Positions 25,193 through 32,588 of a stretch of DNA of 32,740 nucleotides are shown piece after piece. Origin of the DNA: a bacterium (GTDB lineage: Bacteria > Bdellovibrionota_C > UBA2361 > RFPC01); the NCBI GenBank assembly GCA_009926305.1, contig RFPC01000023.1, forward strand, positions 1 through 32,740. Direction: 5' to 3'. The position numbers and the translations under genes are program-made. The notes beneath the pieces are model-generated. The model searched no databases. It was given only the letters and a program-made list of their open reading frames with translations, and was not told the DNA's origin. Each line of letters starts with the position of its first letter. The stretch's first letter is position 1.

Positions 25193-25241
25193 CGCAGAGG
25201 CGAGTGATTTGGAGAGGCGAGCATTAGTAAGGATATCTGAT

Positions 25242-25259
25242 AAAAAGCCTTTGTAGGCT
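25242..25259 (-). terminator. Short terminator hairpin for the minus-strand glycosyltransferase
   Basis: Read on the minus strand, AGCCT, loop ACAA, AGGCT is followed by TTTTTA. The stem is only 5 bp, so this is a weak candidate. It lies 115 bp after the stop codon of the glycosyltransferase, in the 181-bp convergent gap, which otherwise shows nothing clear. Confidence 0.35.
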
Positions 25260-25373
25260 GTCACATCCAAGTATCGCGTCTGGACTTCATCTTTATTTTA
25301 GCTCTGCCCTATCTTCGGTATGGCGTAGCAGTAATTGAGGAAAAATTTGCTCGTTCAGTGTATTTTGAAAGTC

Positions 25374-26096
25374 CTATCGTTTGAAGTCATACCAGATGAT
25401 GTTTGACGCATCCCGGTCGGTCCCCCGGAATAGCCGCCAGAGAAGATGCGGACGGAGTAGAAAGTACCAGTCCCCGAAGTGGTCGAATTTGCGAGTCGAA
25501 GTCGTGATATATGTCTTCCATAATGTACGAAATGTTCTATTGTCACTTTTGCCCAGTGCTTTCAAACGGATTGCGAAGTCAATATCTTCAATACTAACAA
25601 GATTCTCATCAAACCCCCCGATACGTTGAAAGTCGTCCTTTCGAAAGAAAAACATTCCTCCCGAAATGCCATAGCGTAAGACAATCGGCAGAAGGAGCAG
25701 CCCGGTAAGAATGATACCAGGGGAGTAACGACTAGGATATATCATTACACCACCGCCTACGGTCTTTGGATTTTCCAGAGCCTGATGGATGCTTTTAAAT
25801 ATATGAGGACAGACAATGCTGTCAGCATCGAGAGTGGCAATCCATTCCGAGTTCGCTTTTGAAACTCCCACATTGCGTATCGCAGAGAGGTTCTTTTTAT
25901 CGCAACGAACCGTTATGCAGCCGAGTTCGTTTGCAATCTCTTCAGTCTTATCCGTGCATCGATTGAGAACAACTATGATCTCTAAGCTGCAATTTGCAAA
26001 TTGGGATGCAGATTGCAGAGCAGCAATACACCGCGGAAGGAATGACTCCTCATTTCTGGCCGGTATTATGACTGATACAGTCTTTTTCAGAGGCAT
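25374..26096 (-). CDS. Family 2 glycosyltransferase with a membrane-associated segment
   Basis: A GT-A glycosyltransferase of unknown acceptor. It begins VSVIIPARNEESFLPRCI, with LEIIVVLNRCTDKTEEIA as the nucleotide-sugar pocket. WIATLDADSIV provides the DxD metal motif, and GGMFFFRKDDFQRIGGFDE followed by IEDIDFAIRLKALGK is the acceptor-side block with the catalytic ED. A hydrophobic stretch GIILTGLLLLPIVL around residue 145 suggests membrane contact. I chose ATG 26096, with GGAGC nine bases upstream; the frame extends to 26186 but that part looks non-coding. The 240-residue length is normal. It is not part of an obvious operon: neighbours are convergent (acyl-CoA synthetase) and divergent (malic enzyme). 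Confidence 0.88.
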   Translation of the reverse strand: MPLKKTVSVIIPARNEESFLPRCIAALQSASQFANCSLEIIVVLNRCTDKTEEIANELGCITVRCDKKNLSAIRNVGVSKANSEWIATLDADSIVCPHIFKSIHQALENPKTVGGGVMIYPSRYSPGIILTGLLLLPIVLRYGISGGMFFFRKDDFQRIGGFDENLVSIEDIDFAIRLKALGKSDNRTFRTLWKTYITTSTRKFDHFGDWYFLLRPHLLWRLFRGTDRDASNIIWYDFKR

Positions 26097-26230
26097 GAAT
26101 GGCGAAAGCTCCGTAGTTCTCGACTTTTTTCTATTATAGCAGATAAAAGAGCACCACCAAATCTTGATTCCATATGTGAACTTCATGGATTATAGAGTTC
26201 AAGAAAAAAGACTCTTAGAGAAACAATAAT

Positions 26231-27652
26231 ATGGAAACTACACCCTATCAAAAGCCGTCTGCTGGATTTTCCGTTACCTTAAAGATAAAGATTCGTAATA
26301 GCCCAGGATGTTTTCTGCAGGTGGTACAAGAAGTTGCATCGAGAGGTGCATCGATGAGCGATCTCTCTCTCATTTATGGAGATTCAAATTTTCTGATTCG
26401 AGATGTAACGGTCAACTGTCTGAGTGACCGACAAGCTGAGGAAATCGTTGCAGCGGTAAAAACATTTGATGGCATTGAGCTACTCGATTGGAAGGATGAT
26501 ACCTTTGACTTACATCTTGGGGGGAAACTTTCTGTGAACTCACGGGTAGCGCTAAAAACAACCGATCAACTCTCAAGGGCCTATACTCCGGGAGTTGCCC
26601 GAGTATGTCTTGCTATTGCTGAGAAGCGAGAGCATGTCTACGACTATACGATAAAGCAGAATACCGTTGCAGTGGTTACAGATGGAAGTGCCGTACTTGG
26701 CCTTGGAGATATTGGCCCTGAAGCAGCGCTTCCTGTTATGGAGGGAAAGGCCGTTCTCTTTAAAGAATTTGCTGGGGTGGACGCTTTTCCCATCTGCCTT
26801 GCTACTCAAGATACAGAAGAGATTATTCAGACGGTGAAAGCGATAGCTCCAAGTTTTGGTGGTATCAATTTAGAGGATATTGCCGCTCCTCGATGTTTTG
26901 AAATTGAGGATCGTCTACGAGCAGAACTTAACATTCCTGTTTTTCACGACGATCAGCATGGAACGGCCGTTGTCGTTCTAGCGGGTCTCATGAATGCTCT
27001 GAAGATTATAGGTAAAAAGCTATCAGAGATTCGAGTTGTAGTGAATGGATTTGGAGCGGGAGGTGTCGCCTGTACTCGAATGTTATTAGCTGCAGGAGTG
27101 AAGGATATAGTTCCGTGTGATAGAGCCGGCGCGGTTTACCGTGGGCGAAAGGAGCGAATGAATCCAGTGAAAGAGGAAGTTATTAAATTAACGAATCCTG
27201 AAAATCTTAAGGGGAGTGTTGGAGATGTATTGAAGGGGGCAGACGTATTTATCGGTGTTTCTAAACCAGGTGCGATTACCCGCGATGATGTATCACGGAT
27301 GGCAAAGGACCCAATCGTCTTTGCTTTAGCCAATCCAATTCCAGAAATAATGCCTGGAGAGATTGAGGATATTGCTCGTGTCATAGCAACGGGTCGTAGT
27401 GATTATCCGAATCAGGTAAATAACGTACTCTGTTTTCCTGGAATCTTTCGAGGAGCACTTCATGCGAAGGCAACGGATATCACAGAGGGTATGAAGATAG
27501 CTGCCGCAGAAGCGATCGCTGATTCTGTAACTGCAGAAGAACTCCACGAACGCTATATTATTCCGAGCGTATTCAGAGGAGAAATTGGTGAGATTGTGGC
27601 CAAGCGAGTAAAGGAGCGAGCTATAGAAGATGGAGTTGCCTCCATTCCATAG
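26231..27652 (+). CDS. NAD(P)-dependent malic enzyme with N-terminal ACT domain
   Basis: Malic enzyme decarboxylates malate to pyruvate with NAD(P)+ reduction. Residues about 13-85 form an ACT regulatory domain ([31 protein letters not shown]), known to sense small ligands such as amino acids. The catalytic part follows, with [69 protein letters not shown] and [16 protein letters not shown]. The Rossmann domain is marked by [16 protein letters not shown], and ANPIPEIMP closes the active site. Length (473) fits the small bacterial type plus ACT. The start ATG is preceded only by a weak AGAGAAACA. NAD versus NADP preference cannot be judged safely. Confidence 0.94.
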   Translation: METTPYQKPSAGFSVTLKIKIRNSPGCFLQVVQEVASRGASMSDLSLIYGDSNFLIRDVTVNCLSDRQAEEIVAAVKTFDGIELLDWKDDTFDLHLGGKLSVNSRVALKTTDQLSRAYTPGVARVCLAIAEKREHVYDYTIKQNTVAVVTDGSAVLGLGDIGPEAALPVMEGKAVLFKEFAGVDAFPICLATQDTEEIIQTVKAIAPSFGGINLEDIAAPRCFEIEDRLRAELNIPVFHDDQHGTAVVVLAGLMNALKIIGKKLSEIRVVVNGFGAGGVACTRMLLAAGVKDIVPCDRAGAVYRGRKERMNPVKEEVIKLTNPENLKGSVGDVLKGADVFIGVSKPGAITRDDVSRMAKDPIVFALANPIPEIMPGEIEDIARVIATGRSDYPNQVNNVLCFPGIFRGALHAKATDITEGMKIAAAEAIADSVTAEELHERYIIPSVFRGEIGEIVAKRVKERAIEDGVASIP

Positions 27653-27720
27653 TAAGTCATTTTAGTAAGATAGGGGATAGCTCTTCCCTTGGAGGAAAAT
27701 TTCGGTGATACTATCTGAGT

Positions 27721-28014
27721 ATGGATAAGGACAAGATAATTACATACAGGCGTTTAGAACGCGCGCGTAAGAGGAAGGCCTCAGATGGGAAGTCTCCATC
27801 TCTCGTCTCTCTACCTCACTACCGCAGTGAACGCACGATTCCCAGAGAATTCAGTCCGGGGAGCAAGGTGCTAACCATCAATCCGAAGCGTTCCATCAGA
27901 GATTCACAATTCACATCATCAGAGCGAGCCTCTTTATTCGATCATGCAGCTCTTGCCGCCCTGATTAGCGAGGTAGAGAACGTGGATGTTCCGAATGGAC
28001 CGTTCTACCTCTAG
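27721..28014 (+). CDS. Hypothetical small basic protein (97 aa)
   Basis: I do not recognise this protein. It is polar and strongly basic in its first half (TYRRLERARKRKASDGK), probably disordered, and has a short helical C-terminus with alternating acidic residues (SLFDHAALAALISEVENVD). There is no signal peptide, membrane segment or known motif. GGAGG occurs 25 bases before the ATG, too far for ideal initiation. It follows the malic enzyme by 68 bp on the same strand. Its stop codon is immediately followed by three 23-bp tandem repeats. It could be a genuine lineage-specific gene or a chance frame. Confidence 0.45.
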   Translation: MDKDKIITYRRLERARKRKASDGKSPSLVSLPHYRSERTIPREFSPGSKVLTINPKRSIRDSQFTSSERASLFDHAALAALISEVENVDVPNGPFYL

Positions 28015-28015
28015 C

Positions 28016-28084
28016 GCGCCCTGTTGAATTACGCTGAAGCGCCCTGTTTGATTACGCTGAAGCGCCCTGTTTGATTACGCTGTT
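28016..28084 (+). repeat. Three tandem 23-bp repeats
   Basis: The unit GCGCCCTGTTTGATTACGCTG plus AA occurs at 28016-28038, 28039-28061 and, with its last bases changed, 28062-28084. The first copy has one shifted base pair (GTTGAATT versus GTTTGATT). A degenerate echo (GTTTGATTGCCCTGTTTT) follows. There are no unique spacers between units, so this is not a CRISPR array. It begins one base after the stop codon of the small protein and lies in the 138-bp gap before the convergent K+ channel gene. Confidence 0.85.
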
Positions 28085-28152
28085 TGTTTGATTGCCCTGT
28101 TTTCGTTCGTGTGCTGCTACGTGTACCTTGAATTCATGTATGCCGTGAATCG

Positions 28153-28962
28153 CTAGAGGACGCGACCACAGATTTTACAGAATCGTGCATCTTCGTCATG
28201 ACCCTGGCTTAGGCAGAGTATGCAATTTTCCCCCGTAGATCGTCCTGTCAACAACATGTTCTGTCCTTGAGCAAGTTGAGCACTGACAATGCCGGTTGGA
28301 ACGGCAAGAATGCCGTAACCACAAATCATCAGAATTGAAGAAATGAGTTGCCCGAGAGGCGTTTGCGGGCTGATATCGCCGTATCCAACCGTTGTAATAG
28401 TTACAATTGCCCAGTAGATCCCCCGTGGAATACTGGTAAATCCTGAAGATGCCCCCTCGATTATATACATGATAGAGCCAGCAACGATGGTTGTAATTAA
28501 TACACCGAGGAGGAATACCGTAATTTTATGACGGCTTGAATTTATCGCTTGTCGCAGTGAGTATGCCTCTCCCATAAATTGAGCAAGTTGTAGAACACGA
28601 AAAACTCTTATGAGACGTAGAGCTCGTATAACAATAAGGAATTGTGTATTCAGGGCAAAAAGACTGAGATAGGTGGGAATGATGGCAAGAAGATCGACTA
28701 CGCCAAAAAAGCTGGTCATATAACGCGCAGGTCGTCTTGAGCAATAGATTCGAAGTAAGTACTCAATCGTAAAAATGATAGTAAAACACCACTCGAGCTG
28801 GAGCAGTAAGTCACCATGTCTATCGTGGTAGCTTTGCACGCTATCAAAGCACACTACAGTCACACTGAGTAAGATAAGCCAGATAAGAGCCATATCAAAA
28901 GCTCTTCCCGCCCTGGTATGAGTACCAAAAATAATCTCTCGTAATTGCATTCGAAGTTTCAT
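28153..28962 (-). CDS. Voltage-gated potassium channel with C-terminal zinc-ribbon motif
   Basis: A six-transmembrane Kv-type channel subunit in the inner membrane. The S4 helix shows regularly spaced arginines (VIRALRLIRVFRVLQ), a voltage-sensor hallmark. The pore helix and selectivity filter are TITTVGYGDISPQTPLG, typical of K+ channels, and S6 follows (MICGYGILAVPTGIV). The cytoplasmic tail ends with CILC...CKIC, spaced like a rubredoxin-type zinc ribbon with HDEDARF between, as in several bacterial ion transporters. The start is ATG 28962; an in-frame TTG at 28971 is less likely. Length (269) is short because there is no RCK domain. It is divergent from the Na+/Ca2+ exchanger gene, sharing about 106 bp. 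Confidence 0.93.
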   Translation of the reverse strand: MKLRMQLREIIFGTHTRAGRAFDMALIWLILLSVTVVCFDSVQSYHDRHGDLLLQLEWCFTIIFTIEYLLRIYCSRRPARYMTSFFGVVDLLAIIPTYLSLFALNTQFLIVIRALRLIRVFRVLQLAQFMGEAYSLRQAINSSRHKITVFLLGVLITTIVAGSIMYIIEGASSGFTSIPRGIYWAIVTITTVGYGDISPQTPLGQLISSILMICGYGILAVPTGIVSAQLAQGQNMLLTGRSTGENCILCLSQGHDEDARFCKICGRVL

Positions 28963-29068
28963 ACCGAGCAATATAGCCCAAAATGGGGTGCTAATGATAA
29001 GGGGAATTTTGATTATCTGAACGTTCTGCTAGTGTTCAGGGGAAGAAGAGCTCCTGAAAGGAAGAAAG

Positions 29069-30019
29069 ATGTTCATTGAAATACTCTTATTGTGTTGTGG
29101 AGTTGGCATACTGCTTTCGGGTGCTGATGCGCTCATTAAGGGTGCCACTAATATTGCCGCTCGATTAGGAGTCTCTACTTTAATTATAGGTCTTACTGTT
29201 GTTGCCTTTGGAACTTCAGCGCCCGAGCTTTTTGTTTCTGTTGCAGCTGCTATTGAAGGGACTGCCGATATAGCAGTAGGAAATGTTGTAGGAAGTAATA
29301 TATTTAACATTCTTGTGGTAATAGGACTAACCGCATTGATTGCTCCCGTAGATGTCGCCCGAAGCATTGTTCACAAAGATTATCCAATCATGTTAATCGC
29401 ATTAGGAATCTTTTTTATCGTTTCTATCGATGGAGTTATCTCTCGTGCTGATGGTGCCATTCTTGTTTTCGGTTTTATAAGCTATCTCTTCATGAATTAT
29501 CTAGAAGTAACATCTTCTGAACGAGCTGTTATTGAGGAATTTCAAGAAGAAGAGTTGGAGCAGAAGCCTGAAGCAAAGACCAAGAGTGCACTTCTTCTTA
29601 TTCTCGTAGGTCTGATTGGTTTGATTATTGGTGCAGAGCTTATCGTTGAAAATGCAGTTTCAATAGCTCGCAAGGTTGGTGTGTCGGAGCTTGTAATCGG
29701 CGTAACGCTTGTTGCCCTCGGGACATCACTGCCTGAGCTCGCAACTACAGTGCTCGCTGCTCGAAGAGGAGAACCTGACTTAGTGGTTGGGAATGCAGTA
29801 GGGAGTAATATCTTTAATGTATTGTGTGTTATTTCATTCACGGCCTTGATTCAACCTCTTCCTGTGGTAAGGAACGCTATTTCCTTTGATATGCCGTATA
29901 TGTGGATATCATGTGGCATTATTCTGCCGATGCTATTTCTCAAGCGAACGATAGGAAGACATCTTGGGCTAATGATGCTCATTGGTTATGGGGTGTATAT
30001 CATGCTTTGTCTTGGATAA
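29069..30019 (+). CDS. K+-dependent or independent Na+/Ca2+ exchanger (YrbG/CaxA family)
   Basis: An inner-membrane cation antiporter of the CaCA superfamily, expelling Ca2+ against Na+ (or H+). It is built from two inverted repeats, each with an alpha motif: VAFGTSAPELFVSVAAAIEG and GNVVGSNIFNILVVIGLTAL in the first half, VALGTSLPELATTVLAARRG and GNAVGSNIFNVLCVISFTAL in the second. About ten hydrophobic segments are seen, with an acidic cytoplasmic loop (EFQEEELEQKPEAKTK) between the halves. ATG 29069 is preceded by AAAGGAAG. It is followed 23 bp later by uppP on the same strand, so both may be cotranscribed. Length (316) is normal. Confidence 0.93.
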   Translation: MFIEILLLCCGVGILLSGADALIKGATNIAARLGVSTLIIGLTVVAFGTSAPELFVSVAAAIEGTADIAVGNVVGSNIFNILVVIGLTALIAPVDVARSIVHKDYPIMLIALGIFFIVSIDGVISRADGAILVFGFISYLFMNYLEVTSSERAVIEEFQEEELEQKPEAKTKSALLLILVGLIGLIIGAELIVENAVSIARKVGVSELVIGVTLVALGTSLPELATTVLAARRGEPDLVVGNAVGSNIFNVLCVISFTALIQPLPVVRNAISFDMPYMWISCGIILPMLFLKRTIGRHLGLMMLIGYGVYIMLCLG

Positions 30020-30042
30020 AAGTGATGGAGGAGGAGTGAGGC

Positions 30043-30846
30043 ATGGATAGTAGTGGAGAGTATGGAATACCAATCCTCCTCGGAATTATTGAGGGATTAA
30101 CTGAATTTATTCCGGTTTCAAGTACTGGTCATCTTATTTTATTCGGAGAGGCACTCACGTATCATGGTCCAGCTGCGGAGACGTTCGAAGTGTTCATTCA
30201 GCTAGGAGCTATTCTTGCAGTCCTATTTCTCTATCCCAATCGTTTTTTGCACCTTCTGCGATTTAATTCATCAGGAGGGTTTTCAGGATGGCAGGGTATC
30301 ACGAAGCTTTGTCTTGCATGCTTGCCAGCATTTGTCCTGGGGTTCCTTCTTCATTCAATTATTAAGGGAATGCTCTTTAGACCAATCCCGGTGGCAATAG
30401 CACTGATTGTCGGAGGAGTTGCTCTGATCGGAATTGAGAGAAAGACTTTAAAAAGTCCAGTTAGCTCGCTTGAAGATATTTCTTTTCGTCAGAGTTTTCT
30501 CATAGGATGTTTTCAGACTCTAGCCCTCTGGCCTGGCATTTCACGCTCTGGTGCTACCATTATTGGTGGAATATGGCTTGGACTTGAACGTACCGTAGCA
30601 GCTGAGTTCTCTTTTCTTGTTGCTGTTCCTGTGATGTTTGCAGCTACGCTATTTGATTTATACAAAAATATGGGTTCGTTGGGAGAGGGGGCATTTACTG
30701 AGTTATCGACGGGTTTTGTTGTGTCGTTCGTCGTTGCATTAATTGCTATCCGAACGTTTATCGGATTTCTGAAGAAATTTTCACTTGCTTCCTTCGGTTG
30801 GTATAGAATTCTGCTGGGGGTGATTGTGTTGCTTGTATTGCGGTAA
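30043..30846 (+). CDS. uppP: Undecaprenyl-diphosphatase
   Basis: UppP (BacA) dephosphorylates undecaprenyl diphosphate on the periplasmic side, recycling the lipid carrier for peptidoglycan and O-antigen; overproduction gives bacitracin resistance. The two signature motifs are present: LGIIEGLTEFIPVSSTGHLIL near the N-terminus (E17/E21 region and SSTGH) and ALWPGISRSGATIIGG further on (with the catalytic arginine and serine). About eight membrane segments fill the 267 residues. A strong ribosome-binding site (GGAGGAGTGAGGC) precedes the ATG. It follows the Na+/Ca2+ exchanger by 23 bp. An extended -10 promoter begins 29 bases after its stop. Confidence 0.96.
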   Translation: MDSSGEYGIPILLGIIEGLTEFIPVSSTGHLILFGEALTYHGPAAETFEVFIQLGAILAVLFLYPNRFLHLLRFNSSGGFSGWQGITKLCLACLPAFVLGFLLHSIIKGMLFRPIPVAIALIVGGVALIGIERKTLKSPVSSLEDISFRQSFLIGCFQTLALWPGISRSGATIIGGIWLGLERTVAAEFSFLVAVPVMFAATLFDLYKNMGSLGEGAFTELSTGFVVSFVVALIAIRTFIGFLKKFSLASFGWYRILLGVIVLLVLR

Positions 30847-30874
30847 ACGAAGAAAAAAGCGGCAGTCCAGGTCG

Positions 30875-30883
30875 TGATATAAT
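30875..30883 (+). promoter_or_regulatory. Extended -10 promoter for a putative small RNA
   Basis: TGATATAAT combines a consensus TATAAT hexamer (30878-30883) with the extended TGn element (30875-30877). No good -35 is visible at the usual spacing, which is common for extended -10 promoters. The predicted start point near 30890 lies just before a perfect 15-bp hairpin. No open frame follows that would explain it as an mRNA promoter. Confidence 0.55.
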
Positions 30884-30893
30884 GATGATTTAG

Positions 30894-30939
30894 GAGTGAG
30901 GCGTTGAGAACTCTTCGCAAAGTGCTCAACGCCTCACTC
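30894..30939 (+). repeat. Perfect 15-bp inverted repeat
   Basis: GAGTGAGGCGTTGAG (30894-30908) is the exact reverse complement of CTCAACGCCTCACTC (30925-30939), separated by 16 bases. No T-run follows on either strand, so it is not a terminator. It would form a stable hairpin at the 5' end of the putative RNA. The right arm is complementary over nine bases (GCCTCACTC) to the uppP ribosome-binding site. Confidence 0.85.
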
Positions 30940-31172
30940 TCATACAGATCTGATGATATGCTGCATTGATAACCTCTAATTTGAAATTTAATTTCAGAAA
31001 ACCTCTATAAAGAAACCTCAGTGAGAACCTCACACATAATGCTTTGTTTCATCAATCTTTCTGTCTGTGTTTGAGCAGGAACAACAGCGTATATCGAAAA
31101 CCTCATGTTTGCTCTTAAAGCGCATGCTTTAAATAACCTCAAAAAAATGACCTCTAGTAATATTGTACTTCT

Positions 31173-31219
31173 GGACTGCCTCGAAAAAATCTGACTTCTT
31201 TCGAGACAGCCCGCTTTTT
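31173..31219 (+). terminator. Rho-independent terminator of the putative small RNA
   Basis: GGACTGCCTCGAAA (31173-31186) pairs with TTTCGAGACAGCCC (31199-31212) with two mismatches in 14 positions and a 12-base loop; the seven loop-proximal pairs (CTCGAAA/TTTCGAG) are perfect. GC plus TTTTT (31215-31219) follows. The orientation is plus, so it cannot serve the converging trmD transcript. Confidence 0.65.
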
Positions 31220-31341
31220 CACTCTTCTACGCATATTAAGTTGTAGAAAAGTTATGAGCTCTTTTGACTGCTATGTAGCTTTGGTTTGCGGCTTACCGAA
31301 GGGGGGTGAGGATAAGTAGCTGTTTTATGGTAGAATTGAGC
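31220..31341. other. Gene-free spacer before the SPOUT gene end
   Basis: These 122 bp contain no open frame of note. A short inverted repeat TTCTAC/GTAGAA near 31224-31248 is not followed by a T-run on either strand. A G-rich run (GGGGGGTGAGG, about 31300-31313) stands out but I cannot assign a role. I found no clear terminator for the minus-strand trmD transcript. Confidence 0.4.
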
Positions 31342-31899
31342 CTAGATTCCCATGAGACGGTCAAGCATTATTGCGCATGCAGAACGTACCGATAGGTGGT
31401 TGTAGTCTCCTGGTCCGTAAATGGGTTCCAGGAAGAGTTCTGCCCTCTCAAGAAGGGCATCACCCATCCCCCATCCTGTTCCCAGCATGAGAAGATATAC
31501 GTTGTCATCAGAGTGAAGAGACTGCTTGAGTTGGCTATAACTTGTTCTGCCGCCCCCTCCCTTGGCTGAGGTAGCTACAAGTATTGGTTTTTTTCCTGTT
31601 TGTTTCTCTAGATCATCAATAATCTCTTCGAGCGTGTGGAGAGCCGTCATGTTGTCGAGAGCAGACTTTCGGTCTGGATTGTACGTAGACCCATAGCCTT
31701 CCTTCCAGTGGGACGTTAGCCGCATTGCCAGTTGATGAAGAGCAAGAGAGGGATGAGCAATATAGGCATGAATAAGTCCATAAGTCTTCGCCGAGCGAGA
31801 GATATCATGAATGTCAATGAGTGTAAGAGAAGTCGTTACTTCATTTCCCGCTTTATCGATCATTCCTTCATGGAGAAGGCAAACTGCAAGTTGTCCCAC
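31342..31899 (-). CDS. SPOUT-fold RNA methyltransferase (PF09936-like)
   Basis: A SAM-dependent SPOUT-type RNA methyltransferase; its RNA target is not known. The N-terminus (GQLAVCLLHEGMIDKAGNEV followed by TTSLTLIDIHDISRSAKTYG) matches the family found beside or fused to TrmD in several bacteria. VATSAKGGGGRTSYSQL and YLLMLGTGWGM, followed by EPIYGPGDYNHLSVRSACAI, form the trefoil-knot SAM site. The frame is open upstream to an ATG at 31947, but the family start and a GGAGGA just upstream point to the GTG at 31899, whose G is the last base of the trmD stop (TAGTG). This 1-bp overlap indicates translational coupling with trmD. Predicted length is 185. The downstream rplS gene often present after this pair is absent here. 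Confidence 0.85.
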   Translation of the reverse strand: MGQLAVCLLHEGMIDKAGNEVTTSLTLIDIHDISRSAKTYGLIHAYIAHPSLALHQLAMRLTSHWKEGYGSTYNPDRKSALDNMTALHTLEEIIDDLEKQTGKKPILVATSAKGGGGRTSYSQLKQSLHSDDNVYLLMLGTGWGMGDALLERAELFLEPIYGPGDYNHLSVRSACAIMLDRLMGI

Positions 31900-32588
31900 T
31901 ACTCCTCCCTGTCTTTCTTTCGTTTTTGAGATTCTACGTTTCGCCATTGTAAGATAGCTTGATGATCACCAGAGCGCAGAACTTCAGGGACTGTATGCCC
32001 CCGGAAATCTTCTGGTCGGGTATACTGAGGAGCCTCAAGATAGCCTTGCTCTGAGTGCGATTCATCGTTGAGTGATTTCGGATTGCCGAGTACTCCCGAG
32101 CGCAGTCTCAGCACGGCCTCAAGTATGACCATAACAGGAACTTCTCCGCCCATCAGCACATAGTCGCCAATAGAGATCTCTTCGTCTACGAAGTGATCAA
32201 GAACCCGTTGATCAATACCTTCGTATCGACCGCAGAGGAAAATGAGCCCTGAGCTTTGGGCAAGTTGCTTCGCCTTTTGTTGTGTGAATGGCTTTCCGGC
32301 TGCACTAGGCGCAATGACTATGCCTTCTCCATGAAGTTTTTTCTTTGCCTCTTCAATCGCTGCAACAAGGGGTTCTGGCCTCATTACCATGCCGGCGCCA
32401 CCACCATACGGGATATCATCAACATGGTGGTGCGGCGGTGGCGCAAAATCTCGCGGATTAAGGGTCGAAAAGCGAAAAAGATGCTCGCGAACAGCCTTTT
32501 GAATAAGGCTGGTTTCGACAAACTGTTCGAAAAAGTTAGGGAAGAGGGTTATCGCACATGATTGAAAAATTTTATTGTTCGATTTCAT
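31899..32588 (-). CDS. trmD: tRNA (guanine-N1)-methyltransferase TrmD
   Basis: TrmD methylates G37 of tRNAs next to the anticodon, preventing +1 frameshifts. It is a SPOUT-fold dimer. Signature motifs are ITLFPNFFEQF, HVDDIPYGGGAGMVMRPEPL, LCGRYEGIDQRVLDHFVDEEISIGDYVLMGGE in pieces (the SAM knot) and RPEDFRGHTVPEVLRSGDHQAI, the tRNA-binding tail. Residues and length (229) are as expected. The first 8 residues look like an unusual leader, and the start ATG has no clear Shine-Dalgarno sequence. It is read in the order trmD then SPOUT gene, overlapping by one base. No rpsP or rimM is seen in the 150 bp upstream, so the usual ribosomal operon order is either interrupted or lies further off. Confidence 0.96.
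   Translation of the reverse strand: MKSNNKIFQSCAITLFPNFFEQFVETSLIQKAVREHLFRFSTLNPRDFAPPPHHHVDDIPYGGGAGMVMRPEPLVAAIEEAKKKLHGEGIVIAPSAAGKPFTQQKAKQLAQSSGLIFLCGRYEGIDQRVLDHFVDEEISIGDYVLMGGEVPVMVILEAVLRLRSGVLGNPKSLNDESHSEQGYLEAPQYTRPEDFRGHTVPEVLRSGDHQAILQWRNVESQKRKKDREE

Larger units (their letters stand above)
30890..31219 (+). ncRNA. Putative small regulatory RNA with an array of AACCTC motifs
   Basis: The 495-bp gap between uppP and the SPOUT gene has no convincing gene but has the layout of an sRNA gene: extended -10 promoter at 30875, hairpin at the predicted 5' end (30894-30939), a mostly unpaired A/T-rich body and an intrinsic terminator (31173-31219). The body holds AACCTC at 30971, 31000, 31014, 31026, 31099 and 31135 and GACCTC at 31149. 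ACCUC complements GAGGU, i.e. Shine-Dalgarno-type sequence, so the array may pair with ribosome-binding sites or be read by a protein. A small stem TTAAAGC/GCTTTAA (31115-31132) precedes the sixth motif. It does not resemble tmRNA, RNase P RNA, SRP or 6S RNA. A 29-codon frame (31105-31194) without a Shine-Dalgarno sequence is an alternative explanation for part of it. Confidence 0.5.

Noticed and set aside
28016-28084. Tandem repeats considered as a CRISPR array
   Set aside because: The units are directly adjacent with no unique spacers, and there are no cas genes nearby.
30890-31219. Considered as RNase P RNA, tmRNA, SRP RNA or 6S RNA
   Set aside because: None of the conserved core motifs of these RNAs is present.
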